This document shows, piece after piece, positions 9,418 to 18,645 of a DNA stretch of 60,172 nucleotides (position 1 is the first letter of the stretch; the number at the start of each line of letters is the position of its first letter). The notes below the pieces were generated by a model. It was not told where the DNA came from and did no database searches. It saw only the letters and a list, made by a program, of their open reading frames with translations. The translations under genes were made by a program, and so were the position numbers. The DNA comes from Nitrosomonas sp. (GTDB lineage: Bacteria; Pseudomonadota; Gammaproteobacteria; Burkholderiales; Nitrosomonadaceae), in contig JAGRFM010000070.1 in the NCBI GenBank assembly GCA_020446045.1, positions 1 through 60,172 on the forward strand, written 5' to 3'.

Positions 9418-9584
9418 AATTGCTCCTGAATCTTGTTCATCATGCCTTGGGGACAATCTTGGCTATGCGCAAACACATAAATTTTGTCGGCCCATCTACC
9501 ACTTTTCTCCGCCACGATCAGGAGACACAAGCTCATTTCGTCGATGATGCAATGATCATTTGTACGTCGCATAATAATCACCAT
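9414..9584 (-). CDS. Small ORF tiled between deacetylase and sulfotransferase
   Basis: 56 residues, starting MVIIMRRTNDHC and ending NKIQEQL. Its ATG (9584) overlaps the deacetylase stop by 7 bp, and its stop overlaps the sulfotransferase ATG as ATGA. Such double coupling is unusual for non-coding sequence. I do not recognise the family. It is not clearly a transmembrane or secreted peptide, and it contains three Cys and a WADKIYVFAH stretch. It could be a genuine small protein or a remnant kept for translational coupling. Confidence 0.45.
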   Translation of the reverse strand: MVIIMRRTNDHCIIDEMSLCLLIVAEKSGRWADKIYVFAHSQDCPQGMMNKIQEQL

Positions 9585-10342
9585 TTTTTTATTAATTGGC
9601 GCACAATATGACGAACATCTGAAAGAGGGGGCATATCGTTGGTTGCAAAGTTTAATTTCAAACCAAATTGCCACGGTGCATCGCTTCCCTTGATTTCTGA
9701 CCGACGCAAAAGATACGGATCCGTATCTTTCCGATTTCGCCCGGATAGCGTCGAACAGGCCCCTTTATAACCAGTTTCTATAACAGTATCTCGTGCCTGA
9801 GTACTCCAACTCCCAAAGGGATACGCAAAGTGAGGCACCTCTCGGCCCAGCATATCCTCCAACACCATCTTACTCTCAAGAAGCTCCTGAAAAACAACTG
9901 CCTTGTCGGTCTTACCAAGCCAAAGATGGTTAGCCGTATGACTACCGATATCTATACCGGATTCAGCCAGCTCACGTACCTCATTGGACGTAAGCATGCG
10001 CCTGCGGGGCAGTCCAAAACCTTCACCGAAGTCATTATATCCACCGACCCGACTGGAGACGACAAAAACCGAAGCCGGGTAACCGAATTCCTGTAATATG
10101 GGCAAAGCGTTTTCATAAGCGCATGCGATGCCATCATCAAATGTAATCGCCACGGCTTTATCCGGAAGCTTTACTCTGCCTGCCACACCATCCAGTACCG
10201 TTGCAAAAGAGAGCACTTGATAGCCGGCTTGCCTAATTTGCTCCATATCTTTCCGGAATGCATCCGGCGTTCGACACAACCGAACTTCATTAGCATTTTT
10301 AGGATGTGTAATCATATGGTACATCAACATCGTCACAGGCAT
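9578..10342 (-). CDS. Polysaccharide deacetylase (NodB/CE4)
   Basis: 254 residues. Carbohydrate esterase 4 motifs are complete: TFDDG at 67-71 (catalytic base and metal Asp), a HxxxH metal pair at His135 and His139 (SHTANH), and FAYPFG at 172-177. The enzyme removes N-acetyl groups from hexosamines. There is no signal peptide, so it may act on lipid-linked intermediates in the cytoplasm. Deacetylation next to sulfotransferases is suggestive: free amines are N-sulfation sites in heparan-like chemistry. It starts 10 bp after the upstream sulfotransferase. Confidence 0.92.
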   Translation of the reverse strand: MPVTMLMYHMITHPKNANEVRLCRTPDAFRKDMEQIRQAGYQVLSFATVLDGVAGRVKLPDKAVAITFDDGIACAYENALPILQEFGYPASVFVVSSRVGGYNDFGEGFGLPRRRMLTSNEVRELAESGIDIGSHTANHLWLGKTDKAVVFQELLESKMVLEDMLGREVPHFAYPFGSWSTQARDTVIETGYKGACSTLSGRNRKDTDPYLLRRSEIKGSDAPWQFGLKLNFATNDMPPLSDVRHIVRQLIKKW

Positions 10343-10352
10343 CTTCTTGTCC

Positions 10353-11225
10353 TTATTTTGACTTTTTGTTCAACGCCAACCAACTCGGCCATGGCAAATC
10401 TTCCCGCCCTAGCTGGCGTGATAATTCACACATATCGTCAGCCAACATGTCCTGCAAGCGCAGTCTTGTGTCTTCACGCATGGGTGGAATAACTTGGCGC
10501 AAATCAATTTGGTTATGGCTACGGCGCAAGTGACGAACCAAACCATTTTTCTTGACTGCTTCAACAACCGCGCCAACGCCTATAGACCGTCCAAAGCGCC
10601 CTAACCCTTTGAGAAAACCGTCCAGCTTGGCATTTTTTAGCGCCCTGCTTTCATTTACCTTTTTATCCAGGAACCAAGATTGATGATCTTCAGAAACACC
10701 CAAAAAGCGATACAAATTTTGAGCCTGCATGAGAGGTGCATCGCGGATATCCTCTTGGAAAAGAACCAATACCTGACTACGTGGGAATACTGCCAGCCAA
10801 CGGGCGAGTTGCTGTGCGTAGTATGATTGCATCAGATACATTGGATTATTTTCCAGTCCATTCTCAAATTCAAGATTGTGACCGGTAAAACGCATATGGC
10901 GAACTTCGTGTAAATGATTGGAGTAGGCTCGTTCAATAGGGTCACGAAGAGACAACACGACTCGCATACCGGGATTATACGAAAACACACGTTCGGGTGT
11001 ATCACTATCAGCGAAATATGAAGTGGATACCTCTCCCATTACTTTTGCATCATCAGCATCGCCTAAATGTCCCTCATACCATTGATAACCATGATCGTAA
11101 TAGTTTGAGAAAAAATCAATTTCTTTACCTGGATAAACTGCCACTTCCGGGTGGTCGGAAAGAATACGGTATATCCAAGTAGACGCACATTTTTGGGCGC
11201 CGATTCCTATGAAATTAAACTTCAT
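10353..11225 (-). CDS. Sulfotransferase, NDST/heparan-sulfotransferase-like
   Basis: 290 residues from the ATG at 11225, chosen because the family opens with MKFNFIGIGAQKCAST. The GAQKCASTW loop (9-17) holds the lysine used as catalytic residue in heparan-type sulfotransferases. LSLRDPIERAYSNHLHE is the 3'-phosphate-binding region. Of the three sulfotransferases it is the most like the type acting on glycosaminoglycan-like sugars. It lies directly upstream of the deacetylase, an order recalling the deacetylate-then-N-sulfate logic. Confidence 0.88.
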   Translation of the reverse strand: MKFNFIGIGAQKCASTWIYRILSDHPEVAVYPGKEIDFFSNYYDHGYQWYEGHLGDADDAKVMGEVSTSYFADSDTPERVFSYNPGMRVVLSLRDPIERAYSNHLHEVRHMRFTGHNLEFENGLENNPMYLMQSYYAQQLARWLAVFPRSQVLVLFQEDIRDAPLMQAQNLYRFLGVSEDHQSWFLDKKVNESRALKNAKLDGFLKGLGRFGRSIGVGAVVEAVKKNGLVRHLRRSHNQIDLRQVIPPMREDTRLRLQDMLADDMCELSRQLGREDLPWPSWLALNKKSK

Positions 11226-11364
11226 ATTGTTATTTTTTAATAGAAAGACATGTGACACAGCAACAGATAAAAACAACTTTTTTTACCAACGCATGCATAA
11301 TCGTGAAAAGCCTGAATATCAGATACACACAAATAATTGTTATGATAGTGTTGAATTTAATTAT

Positions 11365-12105
11365 TTATGTACGGTAGGCATATATATTTCGTCCACTTCT
11401 TGTCTTTACCTTTTTTCCTGCCATGATAGTGAAACCGGAATTCTTTAACGTCTCCATTACCTCTAGGTATAATGATTTGCCATCCTTGGCATGCAATGAC
11501 CGAATTAGAATCCTTAAACCATTTACACAAAGAATTCTCTGCATTCCCTTCAGGGCCTCCAATTCCAAACCGCTTATAGTCATGGAGATATGGTTAATAT
11601 TATCGATTCCCAAAGAAGATATAATGTTGTCAAGAGTATCTAATTCTATATTCTCAGTACCTATAAAATCATTACTTGATAAGCCATCTTCTATCCGATG
11701 TCCCGTCAATTTATTGAAGTCTGCTTTTCTCCCAACTTCGATTTCCCCTGACTCTCGCACAGAGGACACTCCTTTTGCGACATAATTAATATTATTAATA
11801 TCCCAATTGAGATGATTCTCTAAATTGCTTTTGATATTTTCAAGATAACGAGGAACCGCTTCAACTAATATTAACTTACCTGTGGCACCAACGGCTTCAG
11901 ACCATTTCATCACGGTATCAATCCTATGAACTCCCACAAGTACTACGATCTCTCCAGGTTGGCATAACAATGAAGGATGCGCTCCATCTTTTGTTCTAAT
12001 AATAAAAGATCGCAAACTACACCTCATTCTTTCAGTCGGCAACCTGGCAATAACCCACCGCAATATTTGACGTACGATCAGCGCAGAAACAGATCCATTA
12101 TACAT
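11365..12105 (-). CDS. FkbM family methyltransferase
   Basis: 246 residues. The FkbM-type SAM domain appears as GEIVVLVGVHRIDTV (SAM loop, though less glycine-rich than usual), LVEAVPRYLENIKSNL, and the diagnostic LDTLDNIISSLGIDNINHI followed by GLELEALKGM. Family members O-methylate sugars and polyketides. The DNA is AT-richer than the neighbouring export genes, and 139-172 bp gaps flank it, so it may be a later addition. Confidence 0.85.
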   Translation of the reverse strand: MYNGSVSALIVRQILRWVIARLPTERMRCSLRSFIIRTKDGAHPSLLCQPGEIVVLVGVHRIDTVMKWSEAVGATGKLILVEAVPRYLENIKSNLENHLNWDINNINYVAKGVSSVRESGEIEVGRKADFNKLTGHRIEDGLSSNDFIGTENIELDTLDNIISSLGIDNINHISMTISGLELEALKGMQRILCVNGLRILIRSLHAKDGKSLYLEVMETLKNSGFTIMAGKKVKTRSGRNIYAYRT

Positions 12106-12277
12106 TTTGATAATTTGTGTAGAATGTTGTTGAATTTTTACAAAATAACATAACGAAAACTGCTTAAAGTAAATAAATAAAGCAGGGCTTCTCTACCTAG
12201 ATAATGAAGCATCAAAGCACCAAGTTTAAGAGGATAGCCTGTTGAATACAGTGGAACGATACTGCTCTTTTTCTTGT

Positions 12278-13798
12278 TCACTTTTTATCTAAATAGTTTT
12301 GGAAATTTACAAAACACGACCAATAAGCCGCCTGGCCGAGCATAAACATCATAAGAAACTGAATGGGATTGGCGTAGAGATGAAAACTTCTGTAAGGTAA
12401 CGTAATAGCAAGTAATAGTAGGCCGACAGCACTCACTCTGAGAAAAACACGATGAATCTCAGGTATAGCTTCATTTTTGGCGGCACGCCCCGAAGTTCGC
12501 GCGCCGTACAATAAAATAATGAGAAATGCCAAATGACCTAGAATACCTACTTCCCATAGCAGAATAATCGTAGAAGAACCTGAAAGGGTATATGGAAAAC
12601 GGCTGGCCAATTCACCCACACCAAATCTACTGGCATAGGTTGCACCCATGCCGTAGCCAAATAAACTGTATTGCAGATCCCCCCTATTAATTTCCCACCA
12701 ATTCACTATATGAGTAACACGACCCAATTCATCTCCACCAAAAGCCTCCGTTTCGGGACTGAGAGCATTCATAACGCGGTCATACGTTGAGAAAGCCTGA
12801 TTCGTATTAAATGTATACGTAGGCATATTTCCATAGTGAATCTTTTCATAAGCTACGAATATGGCGCCAGCTAACAAAAGTGTGCCAATCACGACCAGAA
12901 CTGATTCTATGGGCTTCTTCATGAGTTCTCTACGGTAATACAGGCCAATAGCAATCGGTAGCAGCATAACTACCGCCTTGACTTCAGCTAGAACTAGCGT
13001 ACCTAACCCCGCCAGCACAACCAGGGACATCCATACACCGCTTAATTTACCCTCACGCCATAATGCAATGGCAGTCAACATGGCAATTAACAACATAAAG
13101 GCCATACCGGCGCTCTCGCCGCCACCTTCGATATTACCCGGAAACGTACCTATAACTGCATCCCAGGGCGAAGATCGCATACTTTTTAGCGCCACGAAGA
13201 AATATTGATAAAGCGCCATAGGTAATTGCAAAACAGCTACGATCATCAGCGCTTTCCATAATTGCACCTGCGTGTCCTGTCGAATCAGGCCAAGCATGAA
13301 GACCAGCATTAACGGCCACATTAGAAAGTAGTGGCGAGAACCATTTACTATATCCCCGAATTGAGGATCATTGATTATAGTGGAGAAGGCAACTAATAGA
13401 AGAAAGACACCAGGCCAGAAAAAGTGGTTTAAAAATTGGCTTGACTGCGCGCCGATCTGGATACGTAGTAGGTAAAGTATCACAGGCAACAACAATGCCG
13501 CACTCACAAAGACGGTAAGCCATTGAAGTTGCGAAAAGCGTATGAAATAAGCACTCGGTCCAGTGATCAGAAACGCCGCCAGGAATATAATCCAGACCGT
13601 CCATGCCACAGGCGCCGCGAGAACGAAGAAAACACCGAACAAAGCCAATAACGGGATCAAAAGAATCACGTTACCTAACGCGGCAAAAAGGCCACTTAAC
13701 ACCGACAATAGCAAGGCACCGATTAGCAGGGCAACTGGCAATGCCTTTGAAGCCAAATTATTATTAGATGTTAGCCAAGTCGATGCTAATGCTTTCAT
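12278..13798 (-). CDS. O-antigen polymerase/ligase-like membrane protein (Wzy-like)
   Basis: 506 residues from the ATG at 13798; a TTG three codons upstream is the alternative. About 11-12 hydrophobic segments surround a large periplasmic loop in the C-terminal half (roughly 320-400, around NMPTYTFNTNQAFSTYDRV), the layout of Wzy_C proteins. Role: polymerisation of flipped repeat units, or ligation to an acceptor. No other polymerase candidate is present in the operon, so polymerase is the better guess. Confidence 0.8.
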   Translation of the reverse strand: MKALASTWLTSNNNLASKALPVALLIGALLLSVLSGLFAALGNVILLIPLLALFGVFFVLAAPVAWTVWIIFLAAFLITGPSAYFIRFSQLQWLTVFVSAALLLPVILYLLRIQIGAQSSQFLNHFFWPGVFLLLVAFSTIINDPQFGDIVNGSRHYFLMWPLMLVFMLGLIRQDTQVQLWKALMIVAVLQLPMALYQYFFVALKSMRSSPWDAVIGTFPGNIEGGGESAGMAFMLLIAMLTAIALWREGKLSGVWMSLVVLAGLGTLVLAEVKAVVMLLPIAIGLYYRRELMKKPIESVLVVIGTLLLAGAIFVAYEKIHYGNMPTYTFNTNQAFSTYDRVMNALSPETEAFGGDELGRVTHIVNWWEINRGDLQYSLFGYGMGATYASRFGVGELASRFPYTLSGSSTIILLWEVGILGHLAFLIILLYGARTSGRAAKNEAIPEIHRVFLRVSAVGLLLLAITLPYRSFHLYANPIQFLMMFMLGQAAYWSCFVNFQNYLDKK

Positions 13799-13981
13799 GT
13801 GAATCAATCGATATAGTTAAATAATGTAGCTTTTTGCCGACAGTCGCCAAATCACTCCGATTATCTGGAGCAGTGTGATTTTTCCAAACACCAGGACGAA
13901 TCCGGCGCAACCACAAAGAAAAATAAAATCGTTGCGAACATGTGAACGGCATGATTCAACCAACTGGACTGAGCGCGCAGT

Positions 13982-14614
13982 TCATTCCTTATTCTTTAAC
14001 CTGAACGCCACACAAAGCGTTTCAGCAAATTTTGGCCGCAGCTTGACTAATATGTAGTTGATCGGAAAGAATGGCATCCATTTCCAACTACGATAATACT
14101 GGTATGAATCGTCAATGTAATGGACATCAATGACGTCGAAATCGTAGCGATCGAAAAGTTGACGGATTACCTGTTCCGTAAACCAGCAAGTGTGTTCGGA
14201 GTTCGCGCCAGCTTCCCCCCGGAGAAGCACACTGAAGAAACGCAAGGGATTAATCGGATTTGGAGTTGTCAGCGCAAATACGCCATCTGGGTTCAGATGT
14301 TCCTTTACGCGTTCTATGAACTTGCCAAAGTTATTTAGATGCTCAATCAAGTCTCCAGCAACAATAGTATCAAACCGCTCATTCAGCTGCATTTCTTCAA
14401 CATCTGCGCAAATCACTTCATAACCTTTTTGCCTTAACTGCAAAACAGGTTTTTCGAGGTAATCCACACCAACGATTCTCTGCGCCACTTTTCTAATCTC
14501 ACCGTGTATCCATCCAGGTTTTTCTGTTTCCTCAATTGAGTGTCGCACACACCCTAAATCCAATACTGATTTACCGTTCACATACTTCATCATCCAATTA
14601 ATGCGTGGATCCAT
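13982..14614 (-). CDS. Class I SAM-dependent methyltransferase
   Basis: 210 residues. SAM motif I is SVLDLGCVRHS, followed by IVGVDYLEKPV (motif II acid), DTIVAGDLIEHL and GVFALTTPNP. This is the Methyltransf_11/23 layout common in EPS clusters for sugar or lipid-carrier methylation. The substrate cannot be predicted. Confidence 0.88.
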   Translation of the reverse strand: MDPRINWMMKYVNGKSVLDLGCVRHSIEETEKPGWIHGEIRKVAQRIVGVDYLEKPVLQLRQKGYEVICADVEEMQLNERFDTIVAGDLIEHLNNFGKFIERVKEHLNPDGVFALTTPNPINPLRFFSVLLRGEAGANSEHTCWFTEQVIRQLFDRYDFDVIDVHYIDDSYQYYRSWKWMPFFPINYILVKLRPKFAETLCVAFRLKNKE

Positions 14615-14852
14615 TTAAATTCCCATTGTTAAATTATATGGCTATCACCGTTTATTATTAACACACCATAAAAATGGTTTCGAAGCAATCGATGCAAAGT
14701 AAAAACAAATATGGAGTTTAAGCTTGAACTCAAGAAACACGCGACTTAAACCTGTTTCTTTTTGCATTTTCGAGGAAACTTGGTTCATTCTCTACAACTT
14801 CTCGCAGAAAACCAGACAGTTCCGGCTCATCTCATAACATGAACCACACGCT

Positions 14853-15539
14853 TCAATCTTGCAAAAAACCAACCAATCTATTACGTTCGTTAACGCTAAC
14901 TACCGCCAGCATATCCCGCACAAAAGCTTCCTGTAGTTTATATGCCTGATCCTCGTCTATCCCAAGGGTGGACACACGCACCAGCATGCCATCGGGCACA
15001 TTTCCCGACAATCCATAGCGAATTTGTTGTAATTTCTGATCAATACCCGACAAAACAGCCTTATCACCGACTGTCACCCAATAGGTTATGGGTTCTGTGC
15101 GGTTGCCGCGAACAGCCAATACGCGTCTGCTCGGCAGATCGCCAAATTGGGTTGACAATTCACTGGCGGCGTTTTTCTTGATTTCAAAACCTTGCGCCAG
15201 ATAACAGACTTCCGGCTTATGTAACGACAAATGGTCACTCTGATCCCCGCCGTATGCCACCGACAACATTACGCGCTCGCCATGCGCGTTGACATAAGTT
15301 CTTGACAGCACCTGGTTGTAGATTTTGTCCAGTTCTGCCTGAGTCTTTGGATCGACTTGCAGCGGTATGATTGATGTATCAATTCGCCAAGCGTTAAATG
15401 ACGACGGAATTAATGTTTCGAGGTCGATTGCTTCTCTCAGGTCGGCAATTTTGGTGGTGGGGGTCATCGCTGTCGTCAATGCGGCAGTCAAAACCATTGT
15501 GACACCCAGCATAAAATTGATAATGAACGACTTCTTCAT
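14853..15539 (-). CDS. epsI: Exosortase B-associated protein EpsI
   Basis: 228 residues from the ATG at 15539, placed behind a GAGGA ribosome site. An N-terminal membrane segment is followed by a periplasmic domain typical of EpsI: PSSFNAWRID near the start and a GDQSDHLSLHKPEVCYLAQGF-like core containing the conserved HxPxxCY. EpsI accompanies exosortase in EPS systems, sometimes fused to it. Its exact role is unproven. It follows xrtB by 33 bp. Confidence 0.9.
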   Translation of the reverse strand: MKKSFIINFMLGVTMVLTAALTTAMTPTTKIADLREAIDLETLIPSSFNAWRIDTSIIPLQVDPKTQAELDKIYNQVLSRTYVNAHGERVMLSVAYGGDQSDHLSLHKPEVCYLAQGFEIKKNAASELSTQFGDLPSRRVLAVRGNRTEPITYWVTVGDKAVLSGIDQKLQQIRYGLSGNVPDGMLVRVSTLGIDEDQAYKLQEAFVRDMLAVVSVNERNRLVGFLQD

Positions 15540-15572
15540 GAGCTTCCTCATTTAAAAAAATATTTTAGGTGT

Positions 15573-16463
15573 TCATGCCAAAGCGGCGGAATTTGTCAGA
15601 CGGGGTTTGGAAAAATATTGCAAACACGAATCGACGCTTAAAATGAGTATCAGTGCACTCATAAACAAAACCATACCTGCAAATCCATGCATAAATCCCT
15701 GTCCTGCCGCATCACCATAGTGATAGGTAATCAGTGTCAATGCGATAACGCGAATAACATTCGCAGTAAAAGAGATTGGTATAATCAGAATTGCCAGCGC
15801 AACATTACGGAAAACCGATGTATGTTGCATCAGATTCAAATAAAACAGTCCCAAAGCTTCAAGCGTTAACAATGTTTGCAATCCGGCGCAGGCATCCGCC
15901 ACGAGCAACTGATATTGCCCAATTTGTAGAATAACGCCATTACGTGCAATCGGATAATCCGCCCAATATAAAATATGTTCTGCAACGTATGAGACCGCCA
16001 TTTTCATCGGCATGGTCAGTGTACTGACAACCGGGCCTGGCAGAGGAATCATAAACAGCATGAAAAACAACGGAAACCATAACACTTTCAAAGCGGTGGC
16101 GCCGCGAACGATCAATAAAATAGCGCACAGCATTACGATAAAAGAACCGATTTCAAATACCAGAATATGCTGTGAACGGCCTATGGCGTAAAGTATTAAC
16201 GCTACGACAAATACAAACCAGCCACTGCCGGAAGATGGTTTTCCTTCACTGCGCACCATCATCTCAGGCCATTTTCGATAAATCAGCCAGATTGAAAGCG
16301 CCAGAATGATGGGGCCGTGGATTTGTTCATCATGTGTCCATAAGCCATTGGCAAGATCATAAAAAGTCGGAATATACAGCACCATTAGTCCGGCCAGAAC
16401 TGGCAGCCAAAGCATGGACATCTCTTTTAAACTGTGTCGATATGGTGTGCTAAGAGGCATCAT
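15573..16463 (-). CDS. xrtB: Exosortase B
   Basis: 296 residues, about eight membrane segments. The catalytic triad of the exosortase family is present: Cys192 in ADACAGLQ, Arg238 in ANVIRV, and His259 in FMHGFAG. TLEALGLFYLN after the cysteine fits the B subtype. The enzyme cleaves PEP-CTERM tails from exported proteins and probably transfers them to another molecule. Candidate substrates lie in this window at 26221, 27193, 28551 and 35434. Confidence 0.95.
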   Translation of the reverse strand: MMPLSTPYRHSLKEMSMLWLPVLAGLMVLYIPTFYDLANGLWTHDEQIHGPIILALSIWLIYRKWPEMMVRSEGKPSSGSGWFVFVVALILYAIGRSQHILVFEIGSFIVMLCAILLIVRGATALKVLWFPLFFMLFMIPLPGPVVSTLTMPMKMAVSYVAEHILYWADYPIARNGVILQIGQYQLLVADACAGLQTLLTLEALGLFYLNLMQHTSVFRNVALAILIIPISFTANVIRVIALTLITYHYGDAAGQGFMHGFAGMVLFMSALILILSVDSCLQYFSKPRLTNSAALA

Positions 16464-16478
16464 AGGGATATCCGTTTA

Positions 16479-17216
16479 TTAATAGTCAACAAGTATTGAA
16501 CCGATGATTTCGCCGCCGCCATCGATGATTTGTTTACAGGCATTGCTAACGTCAGCCAGTCGAACGTGATGCTTATGTATTAACAGCAAAACGTAATCAA
16601 CATAGTTGGCGATAATAAGTGCATCGGTACTTTCAAAGAAAGGGGGCGCGTCATATAAAATGATGTCAAACTCTCTTGCAAGCTGTTCGTTTATGGTCTT
16701 GAATTCAGGTTTGCTGATTAATTCAGACGCATTCGACTGTATTTTGCCTGCAGGAAGAAGCGTCAGATCCGGTAATGTACGGAAGGAAACAAATGCTTTG
16801 TTAACCGGAGTATGACCGATCAGTATATCCGACAAGCCATTGGTTTCCGGAAGATTAAAAACCTGATGCAGTACGGGATACTTCAAATTGGTATCAATGA
16901 GCAGTGTCTGCTTACCCAATTGTGAGAATAATACCGCGAGATTGGCTGAAAAATGATTTGCTCCGCAATCATGACTAACGCTTATCAAAGCCATTCTTTT
17001 CTTACTGGATGGAAAACCATTTAAAATCAATTGTGTCCGTACCGCCCGTATTGATTCTGCCAGACCGCTGTCAGGCTCATCGATCACTGGTAATTTAGGG
17101 GCGGATTGTATGGCTTCCGGCTGCTGACATGACTCTTCTTGTGGCATTGATTCAGTCAAAGAAACAGTATTCTTAGACTTGATAAATTCAATAACCGGTT
17201 GGGCAGGAATATTCAT
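16479..17216 (-). CDS. epsG: EpsG-type chain-length tyrosine kinase, P-loop lysine missing
   Basis: 245 residues. A polar N-terminus of ~45 residues precedes a BY-kinase fold: ALISVSHDCGANHFSANLA at 76-94, LLIDTN (Walker A', 105-110), and ILYDAPPFFE (Walker B-like). In active BY-kinases the loop carries GKS/T; here the corresponding stretch is GANHFS with no lysine. There is also no C-terminal tyrosine cluster, only one terminal Tyr. It probably acts as an ATPase-like partner of EpsF rather than a normal autokinase. It ends 15 bp before xrtB. Confidence 0.88.
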   Translation of the reverse strand: MNIPAQPVIEFIKSKNTVSLTESMPQEESCQQPEAIQSAPKLPVIDEPDSGLAESIRAVRTQLILNGFPSSKKRMALISVSHDCGANHFSANLAVLFSQLGKQTLLIDTNLKYPVLHQVFNLPETNGLSDILIGHTPVNKAFVSFRTLPDLTLLPAGKIQSNASELISKPEFKTINEQLAREFDIILYDAPPFFESTDALIIANYVDYVLLLIHKHHVRLADVSNACKQIIDGGGEIIGSILVDY

Positions 17217-17222
17217 GTTTAT

Positions 17223-18593
17223 TTAATCCGTGGCACTGTGGGAATATCGAAAAAATGGCAATTTAAAGCCTGTCGTTTTCTGTCCGCGTAAATCGACGAT
17301 TCCCAAAACTGGCACCTGTATCAACTCCACCAAATCTTCCGTGGAACGTACGCGCCGGTCGAGCATTTCCATCAGCACACCGGAACCCAATCCAAGCATA
17401 ATACCTAGAAATACCGAAAGAAACATATTGAAAAACAACCTTGGACTATCATGTGTTTCGGGTGGATTGGCTACGTCCAGTATGGAAACGCCTGACAAGT
17501 TGGAGCGGCCTTCGAGACTGGTTCTGTTTAAGTACTGCTGCGCGCTATTGTAAGCATGCTGTGCACCTTCTGCTTCTCTTAACAAGAGTTTCAGTTCATC
17601 GCGCGCCTGTTGCAAAGCCAGTACTCGTGTTTTTTGCGCTTCTAACGCGTCACTTATTTCAGCTTCCCGGGTAATTGCATTTCTTGATGTTATGCTGGTA
17701 TGTTTTGCCAGTTCTGTGCGTATTTTTGTGACCTGCGCTTTGGCGCCTTCATATTCCGGATGGTTTTTCCCGAATCGCTGTTCTGTATCTGCCAGCCTGG
17801 CTTCAGCCTGTACCAGATTAACTTTAAGTCCGTTAATCAATGTATTGTTGACAACGCTAAGCCCGCCACCTGCTTGACCGCCGCTTTCATCAAAAGAACC
17901 CATTATTTCATTTTGCGCCAGAATCAATTTGCTTGACAGCTCATTGAGGCGTCTTGTCTCAACATCAAGGCGGGCATCCACATCGACAATACCCTCTTCC
18001 TGTTGAAAACGCGATACTTTCCTTTGAGCCTCTTCAAGTTCGTTACGTAAAACATTTAACTGATTTGACAGATACGTGGAGGCCTGCTGCGAAGGTTCAA
18101 CGGTCAGCCGGATACTGACTTCCTGATAGGCGTTGGCAAAAGCGTTGGCTATGACAGCAACAAACGCAGGATCTGCGCCTCTAAAACCGATAGTAATAAC
18201 GTTACTGTCACGCGAAGGTTCTACAGACAGGTTTCTCACAAGCCTTGCGGCTAACCAGTGACGAATACTGCTATCCTCCCCGTTTTCCACAAATCGCTGC
18301 CGGATAGACGGATTCTGATCGAGCTTTAACCTGTCCACGACCATCAGGGCCGTCCGGGTGCTGCTGATCACGTCCAGTTGTGTTGCCATAAAACTATGCA
18401 TCAATTGAGTAGGCAAAGTATGGCCCGTCACTGGATCTATCCCTTTGTTTGTGAGCAAAACGGTTGTCGTTGCCTTATAAGATTTAGGCAACCACAAACT
18501 GACAGTCAGTGTTGTCAATACGGTAACAAAAAATACAAACAGCACAATTTTATATCGCGCCTGTAAGATGCGAATGAATTGAAGTGGGTTCAT
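17223..18593 (-). CDS. epsF: Chain-length determinant protein EpsF (Wzz/GumC-like)
   Basis: 456 residues. Membrane segments near 17-36 and in the C-terminal ~50 residues bracket a periplasmic domain with long coiled-coil stretches (~165-330), the polysaccharide co-polymerase architecture. The conserved Pro/Gly-rich region is just before TM2 (LDVANPPETHDSPRL). It sets chain length together with EpsG, whose start lies 6 bp downstream. Confidence 0.92.
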   Translation of the reverse strand: MNPLQFIRILQARYKIVLFVFFVTVLTTLTVSLWLPKSYKATTTVLLTNKGIDPVTGHTLPTQLMHSFMATQLDVISSTRTALMVVDRLKLDQNPSIRQRFVENGEDSSIRHWLAARLVRNLSVEPSRDSNVITIGFRGADPAFVAVIANAFANAYQEVSIRLTVEPSQQASTYLSNQLNVLRNELEEAQRKVSRFQQEEGIVDVDARLDVETRRLNELSSKLILAQNEIMGSFDESGGQAGGGLSVVNNTLINGLKVNLVQAEARLADTEQRFGKNHPEYEGAKAQVTKIRTELAKHTSITSRNAITREAEISDALEAQKTRVLALQQARDELKLLLREAEGAQHAYNSAQQYLNRTSLEGRSNLSGVSILDVANPPETHDSPRLFFNMFLSVFLGIMLGLGSGVLMEMLDRRVRSTEDLVELIQVPVLGIVDLRGQKTTGFKLPFFRYSHSATD

Positions 18594-18645
18594 TAATTGT
18601 CTTCAAGTGACCTATAAATCATATAAATAAGCGCCCGATTTCACT

